NCBI GenBank assembly: GCA_002490465.1
Contig: DKUB01000070.1
Span: 1 to 52,353, forward strand
Reading direction: 5' to 3'
Source of the DNA: Lachnoclostridium sp. UBA7215
Lineage (GTDB): Bacteria > Bacillota > Clostridia > Lachnospirales > Lachnospiraceae
Length of the DNA: 52,353 nucleotides
In this document: positions 16,797 through 24,295 of the stretch, piece by piece
Position numbering within the stretch: position 1 is the first letter of the stretch
Layout: each line of letters begins with the position of its first letter
Program-made: the position numbers and the translations under genes
Notes under the pieces: model-generated
The model's input: only the letters and a program-made list of their open reading frames with translations
Told to the model about the DNA's origin: nothing
Databases searched by the model: none

Positions 16797-17774
16797 ATGA
16801 GTTTTTTTAAGGATCTGAAAGAGGATATTGCACAGTCTGTAAATGAGTTAGCAGAGTCTCTGGATGAAGGTTACAAAGATGAGGCAGAGGTGTTTGCAGA
16901 TCAAGCAGAAGAACCTGTGATGGAATCTGTGATTCCTGATGAGGAACCGGTATCAGAAAAAACTTCAGGTGAAGAGCTTCAGCTGGATTTTCTGCCGGAA
17001 CAGACGAATTCTTTTGAAATTCCGGAGGAAGATGTAGAGGTGGAATCCTTAGAGGATACGGTATCAGAGGAGGAACAGCCGGCGGTGCAGCCGGAATTTG
17101 CAGAGGCTCTTGTTCCCGAAACAGAAACAGAAGAGCAGCCGGTGCCTGAGGAGCAGGAGCTGAATATGGCTCAGGAGGAACCGGAAGCTGACATGATAGA
17201 GGAAGAACTTCCGGCAGAGGAAGAGATTCCAGTCCAGGAGGTTACAGAAATGAATGAACTATTAGTTGAGGAGGATAAATTTATGAGTGAAGAAATGACA
17301 ACGCCAGTACCGGAGGAAGAAGCAGCACAGGAACAGGCTGTTACTGTTATTACAAAAGGAACTACTATTACCGGTGGAATTAATTCAGATACTTCCCTTG
17401 TTGTAGAAGGTGTTATTACAGGAGATGTAGAATGTCAGGGGAAATTGACGATTAAAGGCCGTGTAGAAGGTAATACAATTGCTTCTGAAATCTATGTCCA
17501 GACGCCAAAACTCGAAGGTGACATCAACAGTAAGGGTATTGTTAAAATAGATGTGGGAACGGTTGTTATTGGTAATATCAGCTGTACTTCTGTATTAGTA
17601 TCCGGTGCAATTAAAGGAAATATTGAGGTGAATGGTCCGGTCATTGTTGATTCAACAGCTGTTGTGAAAGGTGACATTAAGGCAAAATCCATTCAGATCA
17701 ACAGTGGTGCTGTTATTGACGGTCATTGTTCCTTACAGTTTGCTGATGTGGATTTGGATTCTTTCTTTGAATAA
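16797..17774 (+). CDS. Bactofilin with long acidic N-terminal region
   Basis: 325 residues. About the first 175 are low-complexity, E/P-rich and strongly acidic, with no membrane segment. The rest (about 180-320) is a bactofilin beta-helix: repeated short strands such as GGINSDTSLVVEGVITGDV and SVLVSGAIKGNIEVNG. Bactofilins polymerise into cytoskeletal filaments that often organise wall enzymes. It lies 87 bases after a wall-glycan deacetylase and 15 bases before pyrH. Bactofilins usually have short disordered tails, so the length of this one is unusual. The ATG follows GAAATGAGGAAAG. Confidence 0.88.
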   Translation: MSFFKDLKEDIAQSVNELAESLDEGYKDEAEVFADQAEEPVMESVIPDEEPVSEKTSGEELQLDFLPEQTNSFEIPEEDVEVESLEDTVSEEEQPAVQPEFAEALVPETETEEQPVPEEQELNMAQEEPEADMIEEELPAEEEIPVQEVTEMNELLVEEDKFMSEEMTTPVPEEEAAQEQAVTVITKGTTITGGINSDTSLVVEGVITGDVECQGKLTIKGRVEGNTIASEIYVQTPKLEGDINSKGIVKIDVGTVVIGNISCTSVLVSGAIKGNIEVNGPVIVDSTAVVKGDIKAKSIQINSGAVIDGHCSLQFADVDLDSFFE

Positions 17775-17789
17775 ACAGTGGGGGAAATT

Positions 17790-18494
17790 ATGGCGAGGTA
17801 TAAGAGAGTCCTTTTAAAGCTGAGTGGTGAGGCGCTGGCTGGAGAAAAGGGAACTGGTTTTGATGAGTCAACCTGTATGGCGGTAGCCAGACAGATTAAG
17901 GAAATGGTCCACGGAGGGACTGAGGTTGCGATTGTGATTGGCGGCGGTAATTTCTGGCGCGGCCGTTCCAGCGGCGCCATTGACCGCACAAAAGCAGATC
18001 AGATTGGCATGATGGCGACGGTGATGAATTGTCTGTATATGTCTGAAATCTGCCGTTCTGCAGGGTTGATGACGCAGGTGCTCACGCCGTTTGCGTGTGG
18101 TTCTTTTACAAAGCTGTTTTCCAAAGACAGAGCAAATAAGTATCTGGGAAAGGGAATGGTCATTTTTTTTGCCGGAGGAACGGGACACCCGTATTTTTCC
18201 ACAGATACGGCGACGGCGCTGCGTGCCGTTGAAATCGAGGCAGATATTATTCTGGCAGCCAGGGCTGTGGATGGTGTATATGATTCTGATCCGGCGGTTA
18301 ATCCTGGGGCCAAAAAGTATGAGATTATGAAAATGTCTGATATTGTAGATAAAAGATTAGGTGTTGTAGATTTAGCGGCAGCTGTTCTCTGTATGGAAAA
18401 TAAAATGCCTATGTATGTCTTTGGCCTGAATGAAGAAAACAGTATAACAAATGCTGCCTGTGGAGCAGGTAATGGAACAATGATCACAGCTTAA
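17790..18494 (+). CDS. pyrH: UMP kinase
   Basis: 234 residues, the usual length. PyrH phosphorylates UMP to UDP with ATP in pyrimidine nucleotide supply and belongs to the amino-acid-kinase fold. Visible motifs are KLSGEALAG near the start, the glycine loop VIGGGNFWRG, and GTGHPYFSTDTATALRAVEI. The ATG at 17790 with GGGGG upstream is preferred over a GTG 12 bases earlier because MARYKRVLLKLSGEALAG matches the family start. The order pyrH-frr is conserved widely. Confidence 0.96.
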   Translation: MARYKRVLLKLSGEALAGEKGTGFDESTCMAVARQIKEMVHGGTEVAIVIGGGNFWRGRSSGAIDRTKADQIGMMATVMNCLYMSEICRSAGLMTQVLTPFACGSFTKLFSKDRANKYLGKGMVIFFAGGTGHPYFSTDTATALRAVEIEADIILAARAVDGVYDSDPAVNPGAKKYEIMKMSDIVDKRLGVVDLAAAVLCMENKMPMYVFGLNEENSITNAACGAGNGTMITA

Positions 18495-18501
18495 ATACAC
18501 A

Positions 18502-18522
18502 TGTGGCAGCACAGAAAAGGGG
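18502..18522 (+). promoter_or_regulatory. Small hairpin fused to the frr ribosome-binding site
   Basis: TGTG (18502-18505) and CACA (18510-18513) enclose a GCAG loop and run directly into GAAAAGGGG (18514-18522), the Shine-Dalgarno of frr. The layout matches hairpins before cdsA, ribF and the bactofilin gene, but with TGTG/CACA in place of TGCGC/GCGCA, a compensatory change. Confidence 0.45.
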
Positions 18523-18528
18523 ATAATT

Positions 18529-19083
18529 ATGGATTTTGATATTAGTATTTATGAAGAAAAAATGGAAAAATCTCTTTCCAGTTTGCAGGAGGAATATGTG
18601 GCAATCCGGGCGGGACGGGCAAATCCACGTATCCTCGATAAGATTATGGTGGATTATTACGGTACGCCTTCACCGCTTCAGAGCGTGGCAAACATCTCGG
18701 TTCCAGAGGCACGCATGATTCAGATTCAGCCATGGGAGTCAAGTTTGATTAAAGATATTGAAAAAGCAATTCTTTCATCAGATATTGGTCTTACCCCTGC
18801 CAATGATGGCAAGGCAATCCGGCTGGTTTTTCCAGAGCTGACAGAGGAACGAAGGAAAGAACTTGTGAAAGATGTTAAGAAAAAAGGTGAGGCTGCCAAG
18901 GTAGCGATTCGTAACATCCGCAGAGATGCCAATGATGCAGTAAAGAAGGAAATGAAAGCAAATGAGATTTCTGAGGATGAGCAAAAGCAGCTTGAGGACA
19001 GGATTCAAAAGCTTACTGATAAATTTGTTACCGAGATTGACAAGGCAATCAGCAATAAGTCAGATGAGGTTATGACGGTATAA
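18529..19083 (+). CDS. frr: Ribosome recycling factor
   Basis: 184 residues, the usual size. With EF-G it splits post-termination ribosomes. The sequence is typical over its whole length: SLQEEYVAIRAGRANPRIL near the start, PLQSVANISVPEARMIQIQPW in the middle, and the charged helical end. ATG with GGGGAT upstream. It follows pyrH by 34 bases and is separated from uppS by a repeat array. Confidence 0.96.
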   Translation: MDFDISIYEEKMEKSLSSLQEEYVAIRAGRANPRILDKIMVDYYGTPSPLQSVANISVPEARMIQIQPWESSLIKDIEKAILSSDIGLTPANDGKAIRLVFPELTEERRKELVKDVKKKGEAAKVAIRNIRRDANDAVKKEMKANEISEDEQKQLEDRIQKLTDKFVTEIDKAISNKSDEVMTV

Positions 19084-19090
19084 AGGATTT

Positions 19091-19208
19091 GGATATTAAG
19101 GACAGTTTATGTAACGTACTGTCCGTTGTTGGATATAAGGACAGTTTATGTAACGTACTGTCCGTTGTTGGACATAAGGGCAGTTCGCAGAGCGTACTGT
19201 CCGTTGTT
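19091..19208 (+). repeat. Three tandem hairpin units between frr and uppS
   Basis: Three head-to-tail units of 40, 39 and 39 bases (19091-19130, 19131-19169, 19170-19208), each ending CTGTCCGTTGTT. Each holds an inverted repeat: GGACAGT/ACTGTCC at 19100-19106/19118-19124 and 19139-19145/19157-19163, and GGGCAGT/ACTGTCC at 19178-19184/19196-19202. Units 1 and 2 are nearly identical. Unit 3 has a different centre, CGC-AGA-GCG, extending its stem. The array ends just before the AAAGGAGAG of uppS. There are no spacers, so it is not a CRISPR. Confidence 0.85.
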
Positions 19209-19228
19209 TTGAAAGGAGAGCAAAATCA

Positions 19229-19927
19229 GTGAATGCACCCAATCATGTGGCAATTATTCTGGACGGCAATGGCAGATGGGCAAAAAAAAGAATGCTTCCA
19301 AGGAAGGCAGGGCATGTAGCGGGAAGCAGGACTGTAGAGCAGATTTGTGAGGATGCCTATAATTTGGGAATCCGGTATTTAACGGTATATGCATTTTCAA
19401 CAGAGAACTGGAAACGGCCGCAGGATGAGGTGGATGCGCTGATGAAGCTTTTGCGGCAATACTTAAAAGACTGTATTAAGCGCAGTACAAAGAATAATAT
19501 GTGCGTCCGGGTTATTGGGGACATATCCCTGCTCGATGAGGACATGAGACAGAGCATACGGGAATTGGAGAGAGTGACAAAAGATAATACCGGACTGCAT
19601 TTTCAGGTGGCATTAAATTACGGGAGCAGGGATGAAATGCTCCGCAGTGTGAAAAAGATGTGCGAGAGGGCGGTAAAGGGAGAGCTTCGGCCGGAGGAAA
19701 TTGATGAAGCGGTGTTTGAGGAATATCTGGATACCTGTGGTATTCCGGACCCGGATTTGCTTATCCGGACCAGTGGGGAGACAAGGCTGTCAAATTTCCT
19801 TTTATGGCAGCTGGCTTATACGGAGTTTTATTTTACAGATGTGCTCTGGCCTGATTTTAACAAAGCGGAGTTAGAAAAGGCAATTGAGTATTACAATGGC
19901 AGGGACAGGCGTTTTGGCGCTGTTTAG
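19229..19927 (+). CDS. uppS: Undecaprenyl diphosphate synthase
   Basis: 232 residues. It condenses isopentenyl diphosphate in cis onto farnesyl diphosphate to make the C55 carrier lipid for wall synthesis. The start shows HVAIILDGNGRWAKKR with catalytic D12, followed by the typical YLTVYAFSTENWKRP, and near the end PDLLIRTSGETRLSNFLLWQ. The start codon is GTG at 19229, with AAAGGAGAG about 8 bases upstream. An ATG four bases downstream is out of frame. Confidence 0.95.
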   Translation: MNAPNHVAIILDGNGRWAKKRMLPRKAGHVAGSRTVEQICEDAYNLGIRYLTVYAFSTENWKRPQDEVDALMKLLRQYLKDCIKRSTKNNMCVRVIGDISLLDEDMRQSIRELERVTKDNTGLHFQVALNYGSRDEMLRSVKKMCERAVKGELRPEEIDEAVFEEYLDTCGIPDPDLLIRTSGETRLSNFLLWQLAYTEFYFTDVLWPDFNKAELEKAIEYYNGRDRRFGAV

Positions 19928-19940
19928 AAAAAGAAAGGAA

Positions 19941-19970
19941 TGCGCGCGGACAGCGGCGCAGAAATGAGGG
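19941..19970 (+). promoter_or_regulatory. Small hairpin fused to the cdsA ribosome-binding site
   Basis: TGCGC (19941-19945) and GCGCA (19956-19960) can pair around a GC-rich loop and lead directly into GAAATGAGGG (19961-19970), then ATTTT and the ATG at 19976. The GCGCAGAAATGAGG segment is the same 14 bases as before the bactofilin gene (16776-16789). Confidence 0.5.
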
Positions 19971-19975
19971 ATTTT

Positions 19976-20806
19976 ATGTTCTGGAAACGATTGCTAAGCG
20001 GGATTGTCCTTATAACGGTATCGCTTTTGCTCTTTTTTTTAGGGGGGACATGGCTGTTGACAGTATTGGCAGCATTGTCTATTTTGGGCCTGTATGAGCT
20101 GTTGCGGGTTTTTCAGTTAGAAAAGCACCCATTTGCCTTTGTAATCTATGCGGGAACATTATTATTTGATGCCGTTCTTTCCCCGGATTTATGGATTTCC
20201 CATGAATCGTGGTCATGGTGTATTTTAATTCTCGTCTTTGTAGTATTACTCATCTTTTTTGTGTTTCGCTATCCAAAGGACACGTTTGGGCAGGTTGCCA
20301 AATGTGCCTTTGCCTTTGTATATGTTACGGTGTTAATGAGTTATATTTATCAGGTACGATGTTATCATGAGGGGCAATGGCTTGTTTGGCTGATCATGAT
20401 TGGTTCCTGGGGTTCTGATACGTGTGCTTATGTTGTCGGTATGTTAGTGGGAAAACACCATTTTTCCGAACTCAGTCCCAAAAAGACAGTGGAGGGCTGT
20501 GTGGGAGGCGTTTTAGGGGCGGCGTTGATTGGTTATATATATTCTCTTTTTATTCCCGGCATGAATGTGCTTGCTGTGTCTCCAACGGTGGCTTTTCCTG
20601 TTATTTCAGCAATTTGTGCTTTGGTGTCCCAGGTAGGCGATTTGGCTGCGTCTGCAATAAAACGAAATTATGAAGTGAAGGATTACGGAACGGCAATTCC
20701 CGGTCACGGCGGCATATTGGACCGTTTTGACAGTGTTTTGTTTGCTGCGCCGTTTGTATATTACCTGCTGCTGCTTTTTTCGAGCGTTAGTGTGTATGTA
20801 TCCTAA
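19976..20806 (+). CDS. cdsA: Phosphatidate cytidylyltransferase (CDP-diacylglycerol synthase)
   Basis: 276 residues, an integral membrane enzyme with about eight hydrophobic segments. It makes CDP-diacylglycerol from CTP and phosphatidate, the branch point of phospholipid synthesis. The family signature is complete near the C-terminus: SAIKRNYEVKDYGTAIPGHG then GILDRFDS. The ATG at 19976 with GAGGG 5 bases upstream is chosen; ATGs at 19940 and 19964 would add residues encoded by the hairpin-RBS element. It lies between uppS and dxr in conserved order. Confidence 0.94.
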   Translation: MFWKRLLSGIVLITVSLLLFFLGGTWLLTVLAALSILGLYELLRVFQLEKHPFAFVIYAGTLLFDAVLSPDLWISHESWSWCILILVFVVLLIFFVFRYPKDTFGQVAKCAFAFVYVTVLMSYIYQVRCYHEGQWLVWLIMIGSWGSDTCAYVVGMLVGKHHFSELSPKKTVEGCVGGVLGAALIGYIYSLFIPGMNVLAVSPTVAFPVISAICALVSQVGDLAASAIKRNYEVKDYGTAIPGHGGILDRFDSVLFAAPFVYYLLLLFSSVSVYVS

Positions 20807-20824
20807 TCTGGAATGAGGTTAAAC

Positions 20825-22021
20825 ATGAAAAAAATTATAATACTTGGATCTACCGGGTCCATCGGTATGCAGACGTTGGATGTTGTGCGGCATAACAGGG
20901 AGGACTTTTGTGTACTCGCTTTAACCGGTGGAAAAAATACGGAGAGAATGGCTGAGCAGATTTGCGAATTTTCTCCAAAGTATGCGGTTATGAAAGACGA
21001 ACAAACAGCGGGAGAGCTGCAGGAAATATTAAGGGAAAAGGGTTATTCGCAGGAGAATTCCACAGGTACTTCCCAGGGAAGTACCTGTGAGGTGCTTTGG
21101 GGAATGGAAGGTTTTGTGCAGGTATCTGTGCTGCCGGAAGCGGATGTGGTTGTGGCTGCAATGGTCGGCATGGTAGGGCTGCGTCCGGTAATGGAGGCCA
21201 TTTCGGCCGGAAAGGATATAGCCCTTGCCAACAAGGAAACACTTGTGACAGCCGGACATATTATCATGAAGCTGGCAAAGGAAAAGGGAGTCCGTATTCT
21301 GCCGGTTGACAGCGAACATTCCGCTATCTTCCAGGCATTGAATGGAGAGAAAAAGGAACAGGCAGAGGTGCTGTATCTGACAGCTTCCGGTGGACCGTTC
21401 CGCTCCTATTCCAGACAGCAATTGGAAGCTGTGACAAAAAAGCAGGCTCTGGCGCATCCAAACTGGTTAATGGGACCGAAGATAACGGTGGATTCTGCTA
21501 CGATGATAAATAAGGGGTTGGAAATTATAGAGGCGACATGGCTCTTTGACATGGATTTGGACCATGTTAAAGTTGTGGTACAGCCGCAAAGCATTATCCA
21601 TTCTATGGTAGGATTTCGGGACGGGGCTGTGCTGGCTCAGCTTGGCGTACCGGATATGCGTCTTTCCATTCAGTATGCCCTCTATTATCCTGAGCGTATT
21701 TATCTGGATGGAGAGAGACTGGATTTTGAAAAAATAGGGCAGATTCAGTTTGAAAAACCGAATACGGACGTGCTGAGAGGCATACCATTGGCAGTAGAAG
21801 CGTGTCGTGCCGGGGGGTCTATGCTTACCGTTATGAATGCTGCGAATGAATATGCAGTGTCAAAATTTTTGAGTGAGGACATAAAATTTTTAGAAATTTA
21901 TGATATGATAGAGTTTGCCATGAGGCAGCACAAAATAATAGACAATCCGAGCCTGGATGAAATTCTTCAGGTAGAGGCGGAAACCTGCGACCGATTAAAG
22001 AAGAAATGGAACTTTGTATAA
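20825..22021 (+). CDS. dxr: 1-deoxy-D-xylulose 5-phosphate reductoisomerase
   Basis: 398 residues. DXR converts DXP to 2-C-methyl-D-erythritol 4-phosphate with NADPH, the committed step of the MEP isoprenoid pathway. The NADPH loop is LGSTGSIGMQ at the start; IALANKETLVTAG and PVDSEHSAIFQ are typical active-site segments, as is ASGGPFR. Residues about 76-89, just before VLWGMEG, look like an extra loop and are encoded by a perfect DNA palindrome. The reading frame is intact, so function is probably kept. ATG 20825 has GAGG 6 bases upstream. rseP follows. Confidence 0.95.
   Translation: MKKIIILGSTGSIGMQTLDVVRHNREDFCVLALTGGKNTERMAEQICEFSPKYAVMKDEQTAGELQEILREKGYSQENSTGTSQGSTCEVLWGMEGFVQVSVLPEADVVVAAMVGMVGLRPVMEAISAGKDIALANKETLVTAGHIIMKLAKEKGVRILPVDSEHSAIFQALNGEKKEQAEVLYLTASGGPFRSYSRQQLEAVTKKQALAHPNWLMGPKITVDSATMINKGLEIIEATWLFDMDLDHVKVVVQPQSIIHSMVGFRDGAVLAQLGVPDMRLSIQYALYYPERIYLDGERLDFEKIGQIQFEKPNTDVLRGIPLAVEACRAGGSMLTVMNAANEYAVSKFLSEDIKFLEIYDMIEFAMRQHKIIDNPSLDEILQVEAETCDRLKKKWNFV
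21061..21089. repeat. In-frame palindrome inside dxr
   Basis: CACAGGTACTTCCC (21061-21074) and GGGAAGTACCTGTG (21076-21089) are exact reverse complements around a single A, 29 bases in all. It encodes part of a loop of DXR (residues about 79-89, with the run STGTSQGST). Such symmetry is not expected from coding constraint and suggests insertion of a palindromic element or a strong mRNA hairpin. Confidence 0.8.
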
Positions 22022-22055
22022 AAGAAATCGCAAGTGTTTTGGAATGGAGGAAAAG

Positions 22056-23186
22056 ATGAGTTTTTGGAACATACTTCTGGCAATACTGGTATTCAGTCTT
22101 ATTATTATTATCCATGAGTTTGGCCATTTTATTGTGGCGAAATGGAATAAGATTGGTGTTATTGAGTTTTCTCTTGGAATGGGACCACGCCTTATTTCAT
22201 GGGTGAAAACGGAGACGGGAAGAAAGGTTTTCTTTTTGAAGTCATCTAAATTTTTTGAGGAGCATCCGGAGTATATGGATAATACCATATACTCGTGGAA
22301 GGTGTTGCCTTTTGGCGGTTCGTGTATGATGCTTGGGGAAGAAGAAGCGGTAGAGGATGAGCGGGCTTTTGGGAAAAAGTCTGTGTATGCCCGTATGGCA
22401 GTTATTTTCGCCGGACCATTTTTTAATCTTGTTCTGGCATTTGTGCTTGCGCTGGTTATTATGGGGGCAGTGGGATATGATGAGGCTGCTGTCAACAGAG
22501 TGGAAGAAGGTAGTCCAATGGCTGAGGCGGGTGTCCAGCAGGGAGATTTAATTACGGAGATAAATGGAACGAAGATTGTGATAGAGAGGGATTTGCGCAC
22601 GTATCTGCTCTTTCATCCGACAACATCTGAGGCAGCACAATTTAAGATTTCAAGGAATGGGGAAGAGAGGGAACTTACAGTTACACCGGCCCTTGTAAAA
22701 GATGAGAAAGGAACAGAGAGTTATAAGTTCGGGTATTCGTATGGAAATGTTTCAAGGACCCGGGTTTATGGATTTGATGTTGTAAAATATGCGCTGTACG
22801 AGGTGAAATTCTGGATTACAACTACGATTCAGAGCCTTGGTCAGATGATAACGGGAAGGGTGAGTCCGAAAGATGTCTCCGGTCCGGTAGGAATTGTGCA
22901 GTATGTGGGGGAGACGGTGAATGAAAGTGCGTCTGGTGGTGCCTGGTTTGTGGTACTCCAGCTGATTAATATCAGTATTCTCCTCACGGCAAATCTCGGT
23001 GTGATGAATCTGCTTCCGATTCCGGCATTGGATGGCGGACGGCTTCTGCTTCTGATTGTGGAGTGGATTCGAAGAAAGCCAATCAACGCCAAAATCGAGG
23101 GTTATGTCAACATGACAGGATTTGCGCTGTTAATGATTCTAATGGTGTTGATTCTTGGAAATGATATTGTAAAAATATTTTTGTAA
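22056..23186 (+). CDS. rseP: RseP/RasP-type site-2 intramembrane metalloprotease
   Basis: 376 residues. The zinc site HEFGH (20-24) lies in the first transmembrane segment; the second motif NLLPIPALDGGR is near the C-terminus. A PDZ domain occupies the middle (around 150-215). RseP-family proteases cut anti-sigma factors and leftover signal peptides within the membrane. The ATG at 22056 with GGAGG 5 bases upstream is chosen. The gene sits between dxr and ispG in standard order. Confidence 0.94.
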   Translation: MSFWNILLAILVFSLIIIIHEFGHFIVAKWNKIGVIEFSLGMGPRLISWVKTETGRKVFFLKSSKFFEEHPEYMDNTIYSWKVLPFGGSCMMLGEEEAVEDERAFGKKSVYARMAVIFAGPFFNLVLAFVLALVIMGAVGYDEAAVNRVEEGSPMAEAGVQQGDLITEINGTKIVIERDLRTYLLFHPTTSEAAQFKISRNGEERELTVTPALVKDEKGTESYKFGYSYGNVSRTRVYGFDVVKYALYEVKFWITTTIQSLGQMITGRVSPKDVSGPVGIVQYVGETVNESASGGAWFVVLQLINISILLTANLGVMNLLPIPALDGGRLLLLIVEWIRRKPINAKIEGYVNMTGFALLMILMVLILGNDIVKIFL

Positions 23187-23224
23187 AGCAATAAAGAATT
23201 CGTGGGCATCCGTTGGAGGGATTT

Positions 23225-24280
23225 ATGTATCGCAGCAAAACAAAGGAAGTACAGATTGGGAATGTAAAAATAGGAGCGGAAAATCCGGTTGCTATTCAGT
23301 CCATGACAAATACAAAGACAGAGGACGTGGCGGCAACAATTGCTCAGATTCACCAGTTAGAACATGCCGGATGTGAGATTATCCGCTGTGCTGTTCCAAC
23401 GATGGAGGCGGCGAGGGCCCTTCAGGAGATTAAAAAAAATATTTCCATTCCGCTTGTTGCTGATATTCATTTTGATTACCGCCTTGCGATTGCGGCCGTA
23501 GAAAATGGGGCCGATAAAATTCGCATTAATCCGGGGAATATTGGAAACAGGGAGAGGGTTCAGGCAGTTGTGGACTGCTGTAAAGAGAGAAAAATTCCAA
23601 TCCGCGTAGGGGTAAACAGCGGCTCTCTGGAAAAGGAGCTGGTAGAAAAATATGGCGGCGTTACTGCCGAAGGGTTAGTGGAGAGTGCGCGGAACCAGGT
23701 ATTATTCATTGAGGAAATGGGTTATGACAATCTCGTTATCAGTATAAAGTCTGCCGATGTGCTGATGTGTATCCGCGCCCATGAGTTAATCGCAGGGAAG
23801 ACACCTTATCCGCTTCATGTCGGTATTACAGAGTCGGGTTCGGTCTACAGCGGGAGCGTAAAATCTGCATTAGGGCTTGGTGCTATTCTGTACATGGGAA
23901 TTGGTGATACGATTCGTATTTCCCTGACAGGAGATCCTGTACAGGAAGTCCATGCGGCAAAGCTTGTTTTGCAAACCATGGAACTCAGAAAAGGAGGAAT
24001 CCGGGTGGTATCCTGTCCGACATGTGGGAGAACGCAGATTGATTTGATTGCTCTGGCGGGCAGAGTAGAAGAAATGGTAAAAGATTTTGATTTGGATATA
24101 AAGGTGGCTGTCATGGGGTGTGCAGTCAACGGGCCGGGAGAGGCAAAAGAGGCAGATATCGGCATCGCCGGGGGAATCGGCGAGGGGCTTTTGATAAAGA
24201 AGGGGCAGATTGTAAAAAAAGTTCCGGAGGACCAATTGTTGGAGGCGCTTCGTCAGGAATTAACACACTGGAACGATTAG
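23225..24280 (+). CDS. ispG: 4-hydroxy-3-methylbut-2-enyl diphosphate synthase
   Basis: 351 residues, the short bacterial form. IspG reduces the MEP cyclodiphosphate to HMBPP with a [4Fe-4S] cluster. The cluster cysteines are in SCPTCGRTQ and MGCAVNGPGE. The start RSKTKEVQIGNVKIG and PVAIQSMTNTKTEDV are typical. ATG 23225 follows GGAGGG. It is the second MEP-pathway enzyme in this cluster, after dxr. Confidence 0.96.
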   Translation: MYRSKTKEVQIGNVKIGAENPVAIQSMTNTKTEDVAATIAQIHQLEHAGCEIIRCAVPTMEAARALQEIKKNISIPLVADIHFDYRLAIAAVENGADKIRINPGNIGNRERVQAVVDCCKERKIPIRVGVNSGSLEKELVEKYGGVTAEGLVESARNQVLFIEEMGYDNLVISIKSADVLMCIRAHELIAGKTPYPLHVGITESGSVYSGSVKSALGLGAILYMGIGDTIRISLTGDPVQEVHAAKLVLQTMELRKGGIRVVSCPTCGRTQIDLIALAGRVEEMVKDFDLDIKVAVMGCAVNGPGEAKEADIGIAGGIGEGLLIKKGQIVKKVPEDQLLEALRQELTHWND

Positions 24281-24295
24281 AGAGGACTGTGAGGA

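Noticed and set aside
19091..19208. CRISPR array
   Set aside because: Units are contiguous with no unique spacers, and no cas genes are present.
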